64,000 nt of DNA. Source: an uncultured Roseobacter sp. (GTDB taxonomy: Bacteria > Pseudomonadota > Alphaproteobacteria > Rhodobacterales > Rhodobacteraceae). The stretch lies in assembly GCA_947488305.1 (NCBI GenBank), contig CANKZM010000001.1, forward strand, positions 124,001 through 188,000, given 5' to 3'. This document shows, piece by piece, positions 16,847 through 25,786 of the stretch. Position 1 is the first letter of the stretch; each line of letters opens with the position of its first letter. The position numbers and the translations under genes are program-made. Below the pieces are notes generated by a model. That model ran no database searches. It was given only the letters and a program-made list of their open reading frames with translations, and was not told the DNA's origin.

Positions 16847-18481
16847 TCAGTTCCCGGCGGCTTCCATCCGACGCTCCTGCAGGACTTGTTCCAGCCAGCC
16901 TATTCTCATCTCCGGTGTCGAGGAAATCAACAGATGTGTGTAATCTGCATAAGGGGGGTCAAAGATGCTGTCTTTGGGGCCCTGCTCGACCACTCGGCCG
17001 TTTCGCATGACCACCACATCATCCGCAATGGCGCGCACCATGGCCATGTCATGTGTGATGAAAATATAGGATACGCCCAGCTTGCGCTGCAGGCGGAGCA
17101 GCAGTTCCGTAATTCCTTCCGCAACCAAGGGATCAAGGGCTGAGGTCACCTCATCGCAGATCACTGTCTCCGGCTCGGCGGCGAGCGCGCGGGCGATGCA
17201 GACTCTCTGTTTTTGCCCTCCAGAAAGCTGGTTTGGAAAGCGGGTGATCATGTCGGTTGGCAGATCGACCATGTCGAGCAGTTTTTTAGCACGGGTGTAA
17301 GCGGCGGATTTTGACAGGCCCAGAAACACCTGTGCGGGGCGGCCAATGATCTCGCCTATGGTCTGGCGCGGGTTCATGGCGACGTCAGGCAATTGATAGA
17401 CCATCTGGACTGCTTTGCGTGAGGCCGCCGAGCGGCCCGCCAGCGCCGCCGAGATTGCCTTTCCCTGATAGGTGATCTGTCCTTTTGAGGGGGGAAGCAG
17501 CCCCATGATCACGCGCGCCAAAGTGGATTTACCGCTGCCGGATTCACCGACAATTGCCAGACAGGTCCCACGCCGCAGGGCGACCGAGACATCCCACAAG
17601 ACCTGCGCCTTGCCATAGGCGGCATCAATGCGGTCAAGCGACAGGATCATCTCGTCTCTGTCCGCATCTTCCGCCTGAGCAGAGGCACGGCGCACGTTCA
17701 GCAGGTCACGTGTATAGTCTTCGCGCGGGTTTGCGAGCAGGGCGGAGGTTTCTTGTTCTTCAACTTCCTGCCCATGGCGCAGCACCTTGATGCGATCGGC
17801 CACCTGCGCCACCACGCCCAGGTCGTGGGTAATATAAAGCGCCGCACTTCCAAGATCGCGGATCACTTCCTTGATGATGGCCAGCACGTCGATCTGCGTG
17901 GTCACATCGAGCGCCGTGGTTGGTTCATCGAAAACCAGCAGATCAGGTTCCCCCGCCAGCGCCATCGCTGTCATTGCCCGCTGCAACTGGCCGCCTGAAA
18001 CCTCGTGCGGATAACGCGTGCCGAACTCTTCGGGGTTGGGCAGGCCCATGCGGTCAAACAGCTCTATGGCGCGTTTGGCTGCCTTGGCAGGGTCGATGTG
18101 GTCGTGGATGTTGGTCACCTCAAGCACCTGAGACAGAAGCCGATGGGCGGGATTAAAGGCCGCTGCGGCACTCTGGGCCACATAAGCCACCTTTTTCCCC
18201 CGGATCTGGCAAAGCACCTCTTCTGAAGCGCTGCGCAACTCTTCGCCGTCCAGCCAAACCTCGCCCCCTGACAGGCGCAAGCCCCGGCGGGCATAGCCCA
18301 TCGCGGCAAGCCCGATGGTGGATTTACCTGCGCCGGATTCACCGATCAGACCGAGCACCTGGCTCCGGTGCAGGGTCAGATCAATGCCTTTCAAAATCTC
18401 GACCGGCTTGACATGTTTCTTGCCCGGATTGACCTCCGTTTCGATCCTCAAGCCACGCATTTGCAACAGCGGTTCGCTCAT
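16847..18481 (-). CDS. Dipeptide/nickel-type ABC transporter, fused double ATPase (DppD-DppF)
   Basis: A 544-residue protein with two complete nucleotide-binding domains. The first has Walker A GESGAGKST, signature VSGGQLQRAM and Walker B LLVFDEPTTALD. The second has [24 protein letters not shown] and VICDEVTSALD. In most operons these are separate dppD and dppF genes; here one polypeptide serves both. It overlaps the DppC-like permease by four bases. Together with 18478-21793 it forms a complete importer for peptides or a similar small substrate. Confidence 0.94.
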   Translation of the reverse strand: MSEPLLQMRGLRIETEVNPGKKHVKPVEILKGIDLTLHRSQVLGLIGESGAGKSTIGLAAMGYARRGLRLSGGEVWLDGEELRSASEEVLCQIRGKKVAYVAQSAAAAFNPAHRLLSQVLEVTNIHDHIDPAKAAKRAIELFDRMGLPNPEEFGTRYPHEVSGGQLQRAMTAMALAGEPDLLVFDEPTTALDVTTQIDVLAIIKEVIRDLGSAALYITHDLGVVAQVADRIKVLRHGQEVEEQETSALLANPREDYTRDLLNVRRASAQAEDADRDEMILSLDRIDAAYGKAQVLWDVSVALRRGTCLAIVGESGSGKSTLARVIMGLLPPSKGQITYQGKAISAALAGRSAASRKAVQMVYQLPDVAMNPRQTIGEIIGRPAQVFLGLSKSAAYTRAKKLLDMVDLPTDMITRFPNQLSGGQKQRVCIARALAAEPETVICDEVTSALDPLVAEGITELLLRLQRKLGVSYIFITHDMAMVRAIADDVVVMRNGRVVEQGPKDSIFDPPYADYTHLLISSTPEMRIGWLEQVLQERRMEAAGN

Positions 18482-19302
18482 TTGTGCAAGTCCAGATCAG
18501 CGTTGCGTTTCAACAGACCGTCGACCACCAGATTGATCCCGATGGCGAGGATCGCCAGCGCAAGCGCGGGCAGGATGGGGGCCATGCGACCAAAGGTGAT
18601 CGCTAGGGAGTTCTCTTTGACCATCCCGCCCAGATCGGCATGGGGCGGCTGCACCCCGATCCCCAGAAACGATAGCGAAGATATCAGGATCGCCGCGTAG
18701 ACAAAGCGCAGTCCGAATTCTGTCAGCAAGGTCGGCACCACATTGGGCAACACTTCCTTGAACAGGAACCAGCGCATGTTTTCGCCGCGCAGGCGGGCGA
18801 TTTCAATGTATTCCATTGCCGCCACATCTGCCGCCACCGCGCGGGTCAGGCGAAACACGATTGTTGAGGACAGCACCGACATGACCAACAGCAGCGCAGG
18901 CAATGAGGTGCCCAGGGCAGAGAGCATGATCAGCGCAAGGATCAGCCCCGGAAAGGCCATCAGGGCATCAACGATCCGCGTGACGATCAGATCGAACCAT
19001 CCTCCCATAATGGCTGAGACGATCCCCAACGGCACACCAATTGCAAATGCGCCGCAAGTAGCGAGGAAAGAAATGATCACCGTCATTTGCCCCCCTGCAA
19101 GAATGCGGGCCAACAAATCGCGCCCAACGTTGTCCGTGCCCAGCCAATGATCTAAACTGGGAGGGGAAAAGACAGAGCCGACAATCTCAACTTCGGAGTA
19201 GGGTATAATGAAGGGGCCGACAAAGACCGCCGCCAGAAATCCCAGAACGATCAGCAGGCCCAGCCGTGCCGCGACATCAAGTTCGCTCAGAAACCGGCTC
19301 AT
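18478..19302 (-). CDS. Peptide/nickel-type ABC permease, DppC-like
   Basis: A 274-residue inner-membrane permease with about six hydrophobic segments. The N-terminal segment LLIVLGFLAAVFVGPFIIPY and the phrase LGTDNVGRDLLARILAGGQ are hallmark DppC/OppC sequence. The coupling helix region (EYIEIARLRGENMRWFLFKEVLPN) contacts the ATPase. It overlaps its neighbours on both sides by four bases. Confidence 0.94.
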   Translation of the reverse strand: MSRFLSELDVAARLGLLIVLGFLAAVFVGPFIIPYSEVEIVGSVFSPPSLDHWLGTDNVGRDLLARILAGGQMTVIISFLATCGAFAIGVPLGIVSAIMGGWFDLIVTRIVDALMAFPGLILALIMLSALGTSLPALLLVMSVLSSTIVFRLTRAVAADVAAMEYIEIARLRGENMRWFLFKEVLPNVVPTLLTEFGLRFVYAAILISSLSFLGIGVQPPHADLGGMVKENSLAITFGRMAPILPALALAILAIGINLVVDGLLKRNADLDLHK

Positions 19303-20261
19303 TTTGGCCTCCTGCGGCGGGGGTTGGTCAGCAAGGATAAAATGTCGGCAGTCAGGTTCAGCAAGACATAGACCGACGCAAAGATTAACCCGCAGGCCTG
19401 TACCAGCGGCATATCGCGTTTGGAGACTGCATCAATCATCAACCGCCCCATGCCCGCGTAGTTGAAGACTGCCTCTACCACAACGACGCCGACAACCAGA
19501 AAGGCGAGAGTCAGCATGACGATGTTCAGGATGGGTGACAGCGCGTTGGGTAAGGCGTGACGCAGGATGATGCGCTTGCGAGAGGCCCCTTTCAGAGCGG
19601 CCATTTCAACGTAGGGCTGATGCATCACTGACAAAACCGCGGCCCGGGTCAAGCGCATGGTATGCGAGGATGTGACCAAGGCCAGCGTGAGACAGGGCAG
19701 GGCAACGGCATTCAGCTGCTGCCAGAACGTCATGGAGTCTGACAGTTTCGACAGGGCTGGGAACCAGCCAAGAACGACAGCACCCAACAACAACAGGATG
19801 TAGCCCAGCAGGAAGTCGGGCAGAGACACAAAGATCAGTGTCAAAATACTGATCCCCTTGTCAGTTGGTCGCCCTTCATAAAGCGCGGCGAGCAGGCCCA
19901 ATCCGACAGAGAGCGGGATCGCGATCACCGCAGCCACGGCGGCAAGAAAGAATGTATTGCTCAGCCGTTGACCGATCATCTCGGAAATCTCGCGGCCACT
20001 GACCAGTGACGTGCCCAGATCACCCAGCGCAAAATCAGCCAACCATTCGAGGTATCTCACCGCCGCCGGACGCTCCAGCCCAAGCTGATCGCGGATCGCC
20101 TGGACCGCTTCGGGAGTGGCCTGCTGACCCAGAACGGCCTGCGCAACATCTCCGGGTAAAATTTCGGTACCTACAAAAACCAGCAGCGATACAATCAGCA
20201 AAGTCACCAACCCCGAAGCCAACCGCTTCAGGACCAGTGCTTGAATCGAATTGTCAGCCAC
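19299..20261 (-). CDS. Peptide/nickel-type ABC permease, DppB-like
   Basis: A 320-residue inner-membrane permease. It begins with the usual DppB arrangement (short cytoplasmic start, then GLVTLLIVSLLVFVGTEILPGD) and carries the LGLERPAAVRYLEWLADFALGDLGTS periplasmic region. The EAA-like coupling loop is VEMAALKGASRKRIILRHALPN. Two bases separate it from the binding-protein gene, and it overlaps DppC by four. Confidence 0.94.
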   Translation of the reverse strand: MADNSIQALVLKRLASGLVTLLIVSLLVFVGTEILPGDVAQAVLGQQATPEAVQAIRDQLGLERPAAVRYLEWLADFALGDLGTSLVSGREISEMIGQRLSNTFFLAAVAAVIAIPLSVGLGLLAALYEGRPTDKGISILTLIFVSLPDFLLGYILLLLGAVVLGWFPALSKLSDSMTFWQQLNAVALPCLTLALVTSSHTMRLTRAAVLSVMHQPYVEMAALKGASRKRIILRHALPNALSPILNIVMLTLAFLVVGVVVVEAVFNYAGMGRLMIDAVSKRDMPLVQACGLIFASVYVLLNLTADILSLLTNPRRRRPK

Positions 20262-20263
20262 TA

Positions 20264-21793
20264 TTAGCTTTCAAGCCACGTTCGCTCTGCTACGCGCATT
20301 CCTGACAGTTCGAATGACCCGGCGGGGTAGAAGCCTTTTACTTCGTCGCGCACGCCGTCCACGTTGTTGACAAAGAACGGAATGCCCGCACCGCCGTCTT
20401 CATGGATCATAAGTTGCAGATCGTGATAATGCGCCTTGCGGGTGTCAAAGTTCGTCTCGGCTCGGGCCAGCGCCAGTTTCTGATCGAAATCAGCGCGCCG
20501 CCACATGGTGTCATTCCAGGATGCCTCAGATGAATATGCCGTGGTCAGCATGATATCCGCGGTGGGTCGTCCACCCCATGCACCGCTGACGAAGGGCTTT
20601 TGCATCCAGACATTGGACCAGAACCCATCTGCTGGCTCGCGCTTGATGTCAACTTTCAGCCCTGCTGCTGCCGCCGATTGCTGGAACAAGGCCGCCATCG
20701 CTTCAGCACCAGAGAAAGTTGTGTTTGAGGTATGCAGTTCCAGCGCACCTTCAAAGCCGGATTTCTTGAGATGATGCGCAGCCTTGTCGGGATCATATGC
20801 GCGCTGCGGGATGTCAGCAGCATGAAAGGGATCAGACGGCGGGATCGGGTGGTCATTCCCCAGGGAACCAAATCCGGCCATCACATTTTCGAGGATTTGC
20901 GGGCGATCCAGCGCGTATTTGACCGCCAACCGCAGATCGAGGTTGTCAAAGGGTGCGCGATCGCAGGCCATCAGCAGCGGGCGATGCCCGGCAGCCGGAT
21001 GGTTTTCCGTGTGCACGCCCGGGGCGCCATCAATCAACGCGGCTGATTGTGGATCGACGCGGCCTGCGATGTGAATTTCACCGGTGATCAACCCGCTGAT
21101 GCGGGCGGTGGTGTCATCGACAAACAGAACGTCGACGGACTCCACGTGTGCGCGGTCAGACTTCCAGTAGTTGGGGTTGCGGGTCGCACTCAGGCGTTCA
21201 CCGGGCACGAATTCTTTCAGCATGTATGGCCCTGTGAATATCCCGGCCGCGAAATTTTCGGTGCCGGCAGGCACGATCAGCAGATGATAGTCGGCCATCA
21301 GATAAGGTACGTCTGCATTTCCCGCGTTCATTGTTACCACGATGGCATGATCGCCATCCGCCGCAATATCCGCGATATTGGATAGCAGCCCCTTGGCGCC
21401 GGAGGTCGAATCTTCACCCCGGTGCAGATTGATGGAATGAATTACATCTGCCGAGGTCATCGCCTGACCATTGTGGAACGTCACGCCCTTACGCAGTTCG
21501 AATTTCCACGTCACAGCATCCTCAGAAGACTCCCAGCTTTCAGCCAGTTCCCCGACCAGCTCACCGCCCTCTTCTATCTCAGTCAGGCAGTTGCCCAGCG
21601 TATATCCCATGACACCATGGCCGACGGATGTCAGCTTGGTCGGGTCGAGCGTATCGCCCGCGCTGCCTCCGGTCGTGCCGATTACCAAATGCCCGCCCTT
21701 ATTTGCCGCCGCTCGGGCAGGTAGGGCCGCGCTCAGGCCAATCAACCCGGCAGTCGCAGCCGAGGATTTCAGAAAGTCTCTGCGTTTGATCAT
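20264..21793 (-). CDS. Tat-exported peptide/nickel-type substrate-binding protein (SBP family 5)
   Basis: A 509-residue periplasmic receptor for the adjacent importer. The N-terminus MIKRRDFLKSSAATAGLIGL ending ALPARAAA is a twin-arginine signal, so the protein is probably exported folded. The mature part has family 5 landmarks: WKFELRKGVTFHNGQAMTSADV, FVPGERLSATRNPNYW and DLRLAVKYALDRPQIL. The start at 21793 is preceded by GGAGG five bases upstream; the frame stays open to 21937 but without support. First gene of the 21793-15121 operon. The ligand is unknown; family 5 members bind peptides, nickel chelates, opines and sugars. Confidence 0.93.
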   Translation of the reverse strand: MIKRRDFLKSSAATAGLIGLSAALPARAAANKGGHLVIGTTGGSAGDTLDPTKLTSVGHGVMGYTLGNCLTEIEEGGELVGELAESWESSEDAVTWKFELRKGVTFHNGQAMTSADVIHSINLHRGEDSTSGAKGLLSNIADIAADGDHAIVVTMNAGNADVPYLMADYHLLIVPAGTENFAAGIFTGPYMLKEFVPGERLSATRNPNYWKSDRAHVESVDVLFVDDTTARISGLITGEIHIAGRVDPQSAALIDGAPGVHTENHPAAGHRPLLMACDRAPFDNLDLRLAVKYALDRPQILENVMAGFGSLGNDHPIPPSDPFHAADIPQRAYDPDKAAHHLKKSGFEGALELHTSNTTFSGAEAMAALFQQSAAAAGLKVDIKREPADGFWSNVWMQKPFVSGAWGGRPTADIMLTTAYSSEASWNDTMWRRADFDQKLALARAETNFDTRKAHYHDLQLMIHEDGGAGIPFFVNNVDGVRDEVKGFYPAGSFELSGMRVAERTWLES

Positions 21794-22198
21794 GATGTCC
21801 TCCCGTTCATTTTGTTGCCTGCGCTGGTATGGAGACGGTGCAGGATTTGGTTTTCTTGGTTGGGGGGCGTCGGCCATAACCAGCCCCAAAATTTTTAAAG
21901 GGTTGGCGCTTGCCACGCAGCAGTTGTAGTTCCCCATTAGTCAATTTTTTGCATAAGAGTTAACAAAAGTCCACCGATTTGATGCAGCGTGTCGCAGTGG
22001 GATTGGCCAGTTTAGGGCATTGTTTTGAAGCTGTGCCTGAGGTGCTGTTCGAGCTCATTGAATTCGGATGGTATTGTCAGAGATTATGTGGTTGAGGCGA
22101 AAGGTGCTTCCTTCTTGGAGGCCTCGGGCATTTCCGGTGTATAGACTACCTTTGGGAATACGCGCAGATCCGAACGGACTGTGCAAAGGAGAACGGAT
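21794..22198. other. Intergenic region with divergent promoters; TTGCATA motif at 21949-21965
   Basis: A 405-base gap between the divergent peptide-receptor and pcaC genes. No gene is supported. At 21949-21965 TTGCATAAGAG is followed by TTAACA, resembling the inverted-repeat arm at 786-803 (TTGCATATTAATTAACA), which suggests a shared regulator site for the peptide-importer operon. The half nearest pcaC contains an AAGGAG ribosome site at about 22186-22191 but no clear -35/-10 pair. Confidence 0.4.
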
Positions 22199-22576
22199 AT
22201 GTCTGAACGATTTGAACAGGGGATGCGGATACGCCGCGAAGTTTTGGGTGATGCTCATGTCGACCGCGCCGAAGCTGAAAAAACCGAATTTGATCTTCCG
22301 TTTCAGTCGCTGATTACCGAAGCGGCATGGGGCACGGTCTGGGCAAGTGATGGCATACCTGCGCGCGAACGATCGATGTTGACCCTTGCTCTGTTGGCAG
22401 CACTTGGAAACTTCGAGGAAATTCCGATGCATATTCGCGCCACGGCGCGAACCGGCGCCAGCAAGAAAGATGTCTTGGAAGTATTCCAGCACGTTGCGAT
22501 TTACGCTGGCGTACCGCGCGCAAATCATGCGCTAAAACTGGCTAAGCAGACATATGCTGAAATGGAGCGGGAATAA
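22199..22576 (+). CDS. pcaC: 4-carboxymuconolactone decarboxylase
   Basis: A 125-residue enzyme that decarboxylates 4-carboxymuconolactone in the protocatechuate branch of the beta-ketoadipate pathway. It has the PcaC blocks RREVLGDAHVDRAEA, TEAAWGTVWAS and the core FEEIPMHIRATARTGASKKDVLEVFQHVAIYAGVPRA split over mid-to-C-terminal residues. It starts at 22199 with AAGGAG seven bases upstream, which rules out the in-frame ATG at 22181. pcaH follows after 44 bases. pcaB, pcaD and a pcaQ-type regulator are not in the window. Confidence 0.95.
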   Translation: MSERFEQGMRIRREVLGDAHVDRAEAEKTEFDLPFQSLITEAAWGTVWASDGIPARERSMLTLALLAALGNFEEIPMHIRATARTGASKKDVLEVFQHVAIYAGVPRANHALKLAKQTYAEMERE

Positions 22577-22620
22577 CCCGACAACTGGCAAATGCCCGCG
22601 ATCGATAAGGAGAGCCGCCC

Positions 22621-23349
22621 ATGAAATCAAAAGGTGAGTATTATCAGAGGGACAGAGAATGGCAGCCACCGGCATTAACGCCAGATTACAAAACGTCAGT
22701 TTCACGGTCGCCTCGGTATGCCATGATCTCCCTTCAGAACTCGATCAGTGAGATTACCGGTCCAACATTCGGGCATAACGACGTTGATCCGATCGATAAC
22801 GATCTGCTTCGGAACTATGCCTATTCGGAACAAAGCCCGATCGGCGAACGCATTATCGTGCATGGGCGCGTGCTGGACGAAAACGCCCGCCCGGTTCCGA
22901 ACACGCTTGTCGAGGTCTGGCAAGCCAATGCTGGCGGGCGCTATCGGCACAAGAAAGATACCTATCTTGCGCCAATCGATCCGAATTTCGGTGGTTGCGG
23001 AAGAACGCTTACGGACGAGAATGGCTATTACTTTTTTCGAACGGTGAAGCCAGGGGCCTATCCATGGCGCAACTGGGTGAACAACTGGCGTCCTGCTCAT
23101 ATTCACGTGTCCGTCTTTGGAGTAGCTTTTGCTCAGCGGCTGATTACACAGCTCTATTTCGAGGGCGACCCGCTTTTGGACAAATGCCCGATCGTCAAGG
23201 CTCTGCCAACGCAGGACGCACGCGACAGCCTCATTGCGGCGTTGGACCTGAACGCAACCGTGCCGTTGGACAGTATCGCCTACAAATTTGACATCATCCT
23301 GCGGGGTCGCCGGTCGACACTTTTCGAGAACCGGCTGGAGGGCAATTGA
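22621..23349 (+). CDS. pcaH: Protocatechuate 3,4-dioxygenase beta subunit
   Basis: A 242-residue iron(III)-binding subunit of the intradiol enzyme that opens protocatechuate to 3-carboxymuconate. The four iron ligands can be read in order: Tyr in GGRYRHKKD, Tyr in GAYPWRNW, and the two His of RPAHIHVS. The N-terminal [19 protein letters not shown] is typical of PcaH. GGAG lies eight bases before the ATG. The alpha-subunit gene follows one base after the stop. Confidence 0.97.
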   Translation: MKSKGEYYQRDREWQPPALTPDYKTSVSRSPRYAMISLQNSISEITGPTFGHNDVDPIDNDLLRNYAYSEQSPIGERIIVHGRVLDENARPVPNTLVEVWQANAGGRYRHKKDTYLAPIDPNFGGCGRTLTDENGYYFFRTVKPGAYPWRNWVNNWRPAHIHVSVFGVAFAQRLITQLYFEGDPLLDKCPIVKALPTQDARDSLIAALDLNATVPLDSIAYKFDIILRGRRSTLFENRLEGN

Positions 23350-23350
23350 G

Positions 23351-23971
23351 ATGGTACAAAAGCTGGATTACCTCAAGGAAACACCTTCCCAGACCGCTGG
23401 TCCCTACGTACATATAGGGTTGGCGCCCGGTGCCGCCGGATTTGAGATTTACGATCATGAACTTGGTCAGGATATCGCCGGTCCAAATGCCAAGGGAGAG
23501 CGCATTCGTGTCGAGGGGACGGTGATTGACGGCACGGGATCTCCCGTCAAGGATGCTCTGATCGAAGTATGGCAGGCCAATTCAGAAGGGTATTATTCCC
23601 ATCCAGAAGGCGGTGGCCCGGTCGAAGAGGGATTTCGCGGCTGGGGCCGGGTCATAACGGATTTCGACACCGGCGAATGGGCTTTTGACACGGTCAAGCC
23701 GGGGCGGGCGCAAGGCCGCGACGTCGGCATTCAAGCGCCCCATATCAATCTGTGGATCGTTGCTCGTGGTATCAACATCGGCTTGAATACGCGGCTCTAT
23801 TTTGACGATGAAGATGAGGCAAATGCGGCTGATCCGGTTCTGAATATCATCGAGTGGGAGTGTCGCCGCGCGACGCTGATTGCGAAACGAAGCGAAGGAA
23901 CCAGCCCGCAGGTCTACAGATTTGACATCAGGCTGCAGGGCGAGGACGAAACCGTTTTTTTCGATATCTAG
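23351..23971 (+). CDS. pcaG: Protocatechuate 3,4-dioxygenase alpha subunit
   Basis: A 206-residue subunit starting MVQKLDYLKETPSQTAGPYVHIGL, as in PcaG. It repeats the beta-subunit fold (VEGTVIDGTGSPVKDALIEVWQANSEG) but lacks the tyrosine and histidine iron ligands: the second pair reads QAPHINLW. It forms the alpha-beta heteromer with PcaH. The start at 23351 is backed by GGAGGG eight bases upstream within the end of pcaH; the open frame reaches 23288 without support. Confidence 0.96.
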   Translation: MVQKLDYLKETPSQTAGPYVHIGLAPGAAGFEIYDHELGQDIAGPNAKGERIRVEGTVIDGTGSPVKDALIEVWQANSEGYYSHPEGGGPVEEGFRGWGRVITDFDTGEWAFDTVKPGRAQGRDVGIQAPHINLWIVARGINIGLNTRLYFDDEDEANAADPVLNIIEWECRRATLIAKRSEGTSPQVYRFDIRLQGEDETVFFDI

Positions 23972-24159
23972 GCACGTCGCTCTCTGATATTGCGGCGTTC
24001 TCGTACTGAAATGTCACGACGTCCCGCATTGTCTGCTGCGCTGCCACTGGATCACTGCCTGGTATACGAAATGACCCGGTGGTTCTTTTTGACGTTCGCC
24101 TTGTCAGGCTCAATCAGCTTGGCAATGATGTGAACGGATAATCGTAAGGAGGGTGTTTG

Positions 24160-24798
24160 ATGGTATCAATCTACGCATTGACTTGGCTGGGTGTTCTTGC
24201 GGCCCAGATTTCGCCCGGTCCAAATCTTGCCGCCGTTGCAGCGGTGGGATTGGCGCAGGGCCGGCGACAAGCATTTTTTGTCGTAACCGGTATTTCCTCG
24301 GGAATGCTGGTCTGGTCAGTGGCAACGGCACTGGGGCTCGGTGCCCTGATTGAAATGTTTCCGATGTCACTCCTGCTGCTGAAATTTGTCGGCGGCGGCT
24401 ATCTCCTTTTCCTAGGCGTCAAGGCCGCCAAAGCGATCCATAAAGGAAGCAAAAGTGTGACTTTTGCTCCTGAAGCCCGTCCGCTCGGGGATTTTCAGGC
24501 CTGGCGTCGGGGCGTCCTTGTTCTGCTCACCAATCCGAAAGCGGCACTCATGTGGGCCGCGGTCGCATCTTTTCTCTTTGGCCTGGGTCTAAGTGCGTGG
24601 CATGTGCTCGCCTTTGGCCCAATGGGAGCATTCTCGGGGCTCGTCATCTACGGAAGCTATGCATGGCTGTTTTCGACCGGAGTGGCCATGCGAGGTTACA
24701 TGCGTTTCTCAAGATGGTTCGAAGGAGTGTTTGCCGCGGCTTTTGGAGCGATGGGTGCCAGCTTGATTTGGGCTGGATTGCGCGAGGTTCGAAACTGA
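24160..24798 (+). CDS. LysE/RhtB-family exporter
   Basis: A 212-residue inner-membrane exporter of amino acids or related metabolites with about six hydrophobic segments. The N-terminal AAQISPGPNLAAVAAVGLAQG is the family hallmark, and the VLLTNPKAALMWAA block marks the later conserved loop. AAGGAGGG lies six bases before the ATG at 24160. It stands alone, 188 bases after pcaG, with no obvious operon partner. Confidence 0.93.
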   Translation: MVSIYALTWLGVLAAQISPGPNLAAVAAVGLAQGRRQAFFVVTGISSGMLVWSVATALGLGALIEMFPMSLLLLKFVGGGYLLFLGVKAAKAIHKGSKSVTFAPEARPLGDFQAWRRGVLVLLTNPKAALMWAAVASFLFGLGLSAWHVLAFGPMGAFSGLVIYGSYAWLFSTGVAMRGYMRFSRWFEGVFAAAFGAMGASLIWAGLREVRN

Positions 24799-25062
24799 GG
24801 CCCCAGCGTGCTTGTTCGTTTTTGGAGCTTTGGTTGCGGTCTCTGAGCGGGCGACCCATAACACCCGATTGCGAATGCTGCGGAATGGCACATATGGCCG
24901 AGTTCCCGTGGGACCGTCAGACGACATGCCGGCCTATTGCGTGCGCTGGAAAACAAGACGGCAATGCAGTGATCCGCTATGGAGTAGGGGAAACGAATGA
25001 CGTAAATTGACAAGATATTCGAACAGTTACTCTTCATTCTTCAACGCTCGGAACAATCAAAC

Positions 25063-25608
25063 GTGGCAATTTATCTTATTCGACACGCCCAGTCGGCGTT
25101 CAATGCGGTTTACGATCCCGATGCGCCGGATCCGATGATTTTCGACGCGCCGATTACGTCCCTTGGGGAAGAGCAGGCCCTGCAGGCGCGGAATGAAATC
25201 GAGCAACTTGAACTTGCAAACGTCATCGTTTCCCCTTTCACCCGAACCCTGCAAACAGCAAGTCTGATCTTTGGAAGCAGGCTTCCTTTCCAGATCAATG
25301 CCATGGTGCGGGAGCAACTTTGCAATAGCTGTGATGTGGGAAGCCCGCCTCATGAACTCGCGCGGGATTACCCTCATTTAGATTTTGACCATCTGGATGA
25401 TTGCTGGTGGCACAATGGAGAAAAGGATCACAGAGGAATTCCCGTTGAGCCTCATGAGGTCTTGCAGGATAGAGCGGACAATTTTGCCGAATTTCTCAAG
25501 CGCGAGCGTGTCCATTCCACTGCGATTGTAACTCACGGGAACTTCATCCGCGCATTGACGGGCATTCAGCCCCAGAATTGCGAAGTGATAAAATTCGATC
25601 CTCGCTGA
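25063..25608 (+). CDS. Histidine phosphatase (phosphoglycerate-mutase-like)
   Basis: A 181-residue protein of the histidine phosphatase superfamily. The catalytic RHAQS (RHG-type motif with Ala for Gly) is at residues 7-11, the arginine of SPFTRTLQTA near 60, and the second histidine in VTHGNF near 157. It begins with GTG at 25063. Substrate is unknown; small members dephosphorylate sugars, nucleotides or proteins (SixA type). It is a single gene between the LysE exporter and the convergent SDR. Confidence 0.88.
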   Translation: MAIYLIRHAQSAFNAVYDPDAPDPMIFDAPITSLGEEQALQARNEIEQLELANVIVSPFTRTLQTASLIFGSRLPFQINAMVREQLCNSCDVGSPPHELARDYPHLDFDHLDDCWWHNGEKDHRGIPVEPHEVLQDRADNFAEFLKRERVHSTAIVTHGNFIRALTGIQPQNCEVIKFDPR

Positions 25609-25786
25609 GGCTATTTATAGGGCGCGGCGATGCTCGGTGATCAATCTCACAGCTCGCTAGATGGCGTTGAAACCGAAGCCGCTCGATAGGCGTCTTGCCA
25701 CCCCGATGATTGCCTCATTCATATGATGCGACCGCGCGGACTGTCTGCCATCTTCACTCGTGCTATGTCCGAAAATTGCCCATGAG

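Noticed and set aside
24812-25000. 62-residue open frame between the LysE and phosphatase genes
   Set aside because: No ribosome site, no recognisable motif and unusual composition; likely non-coding.
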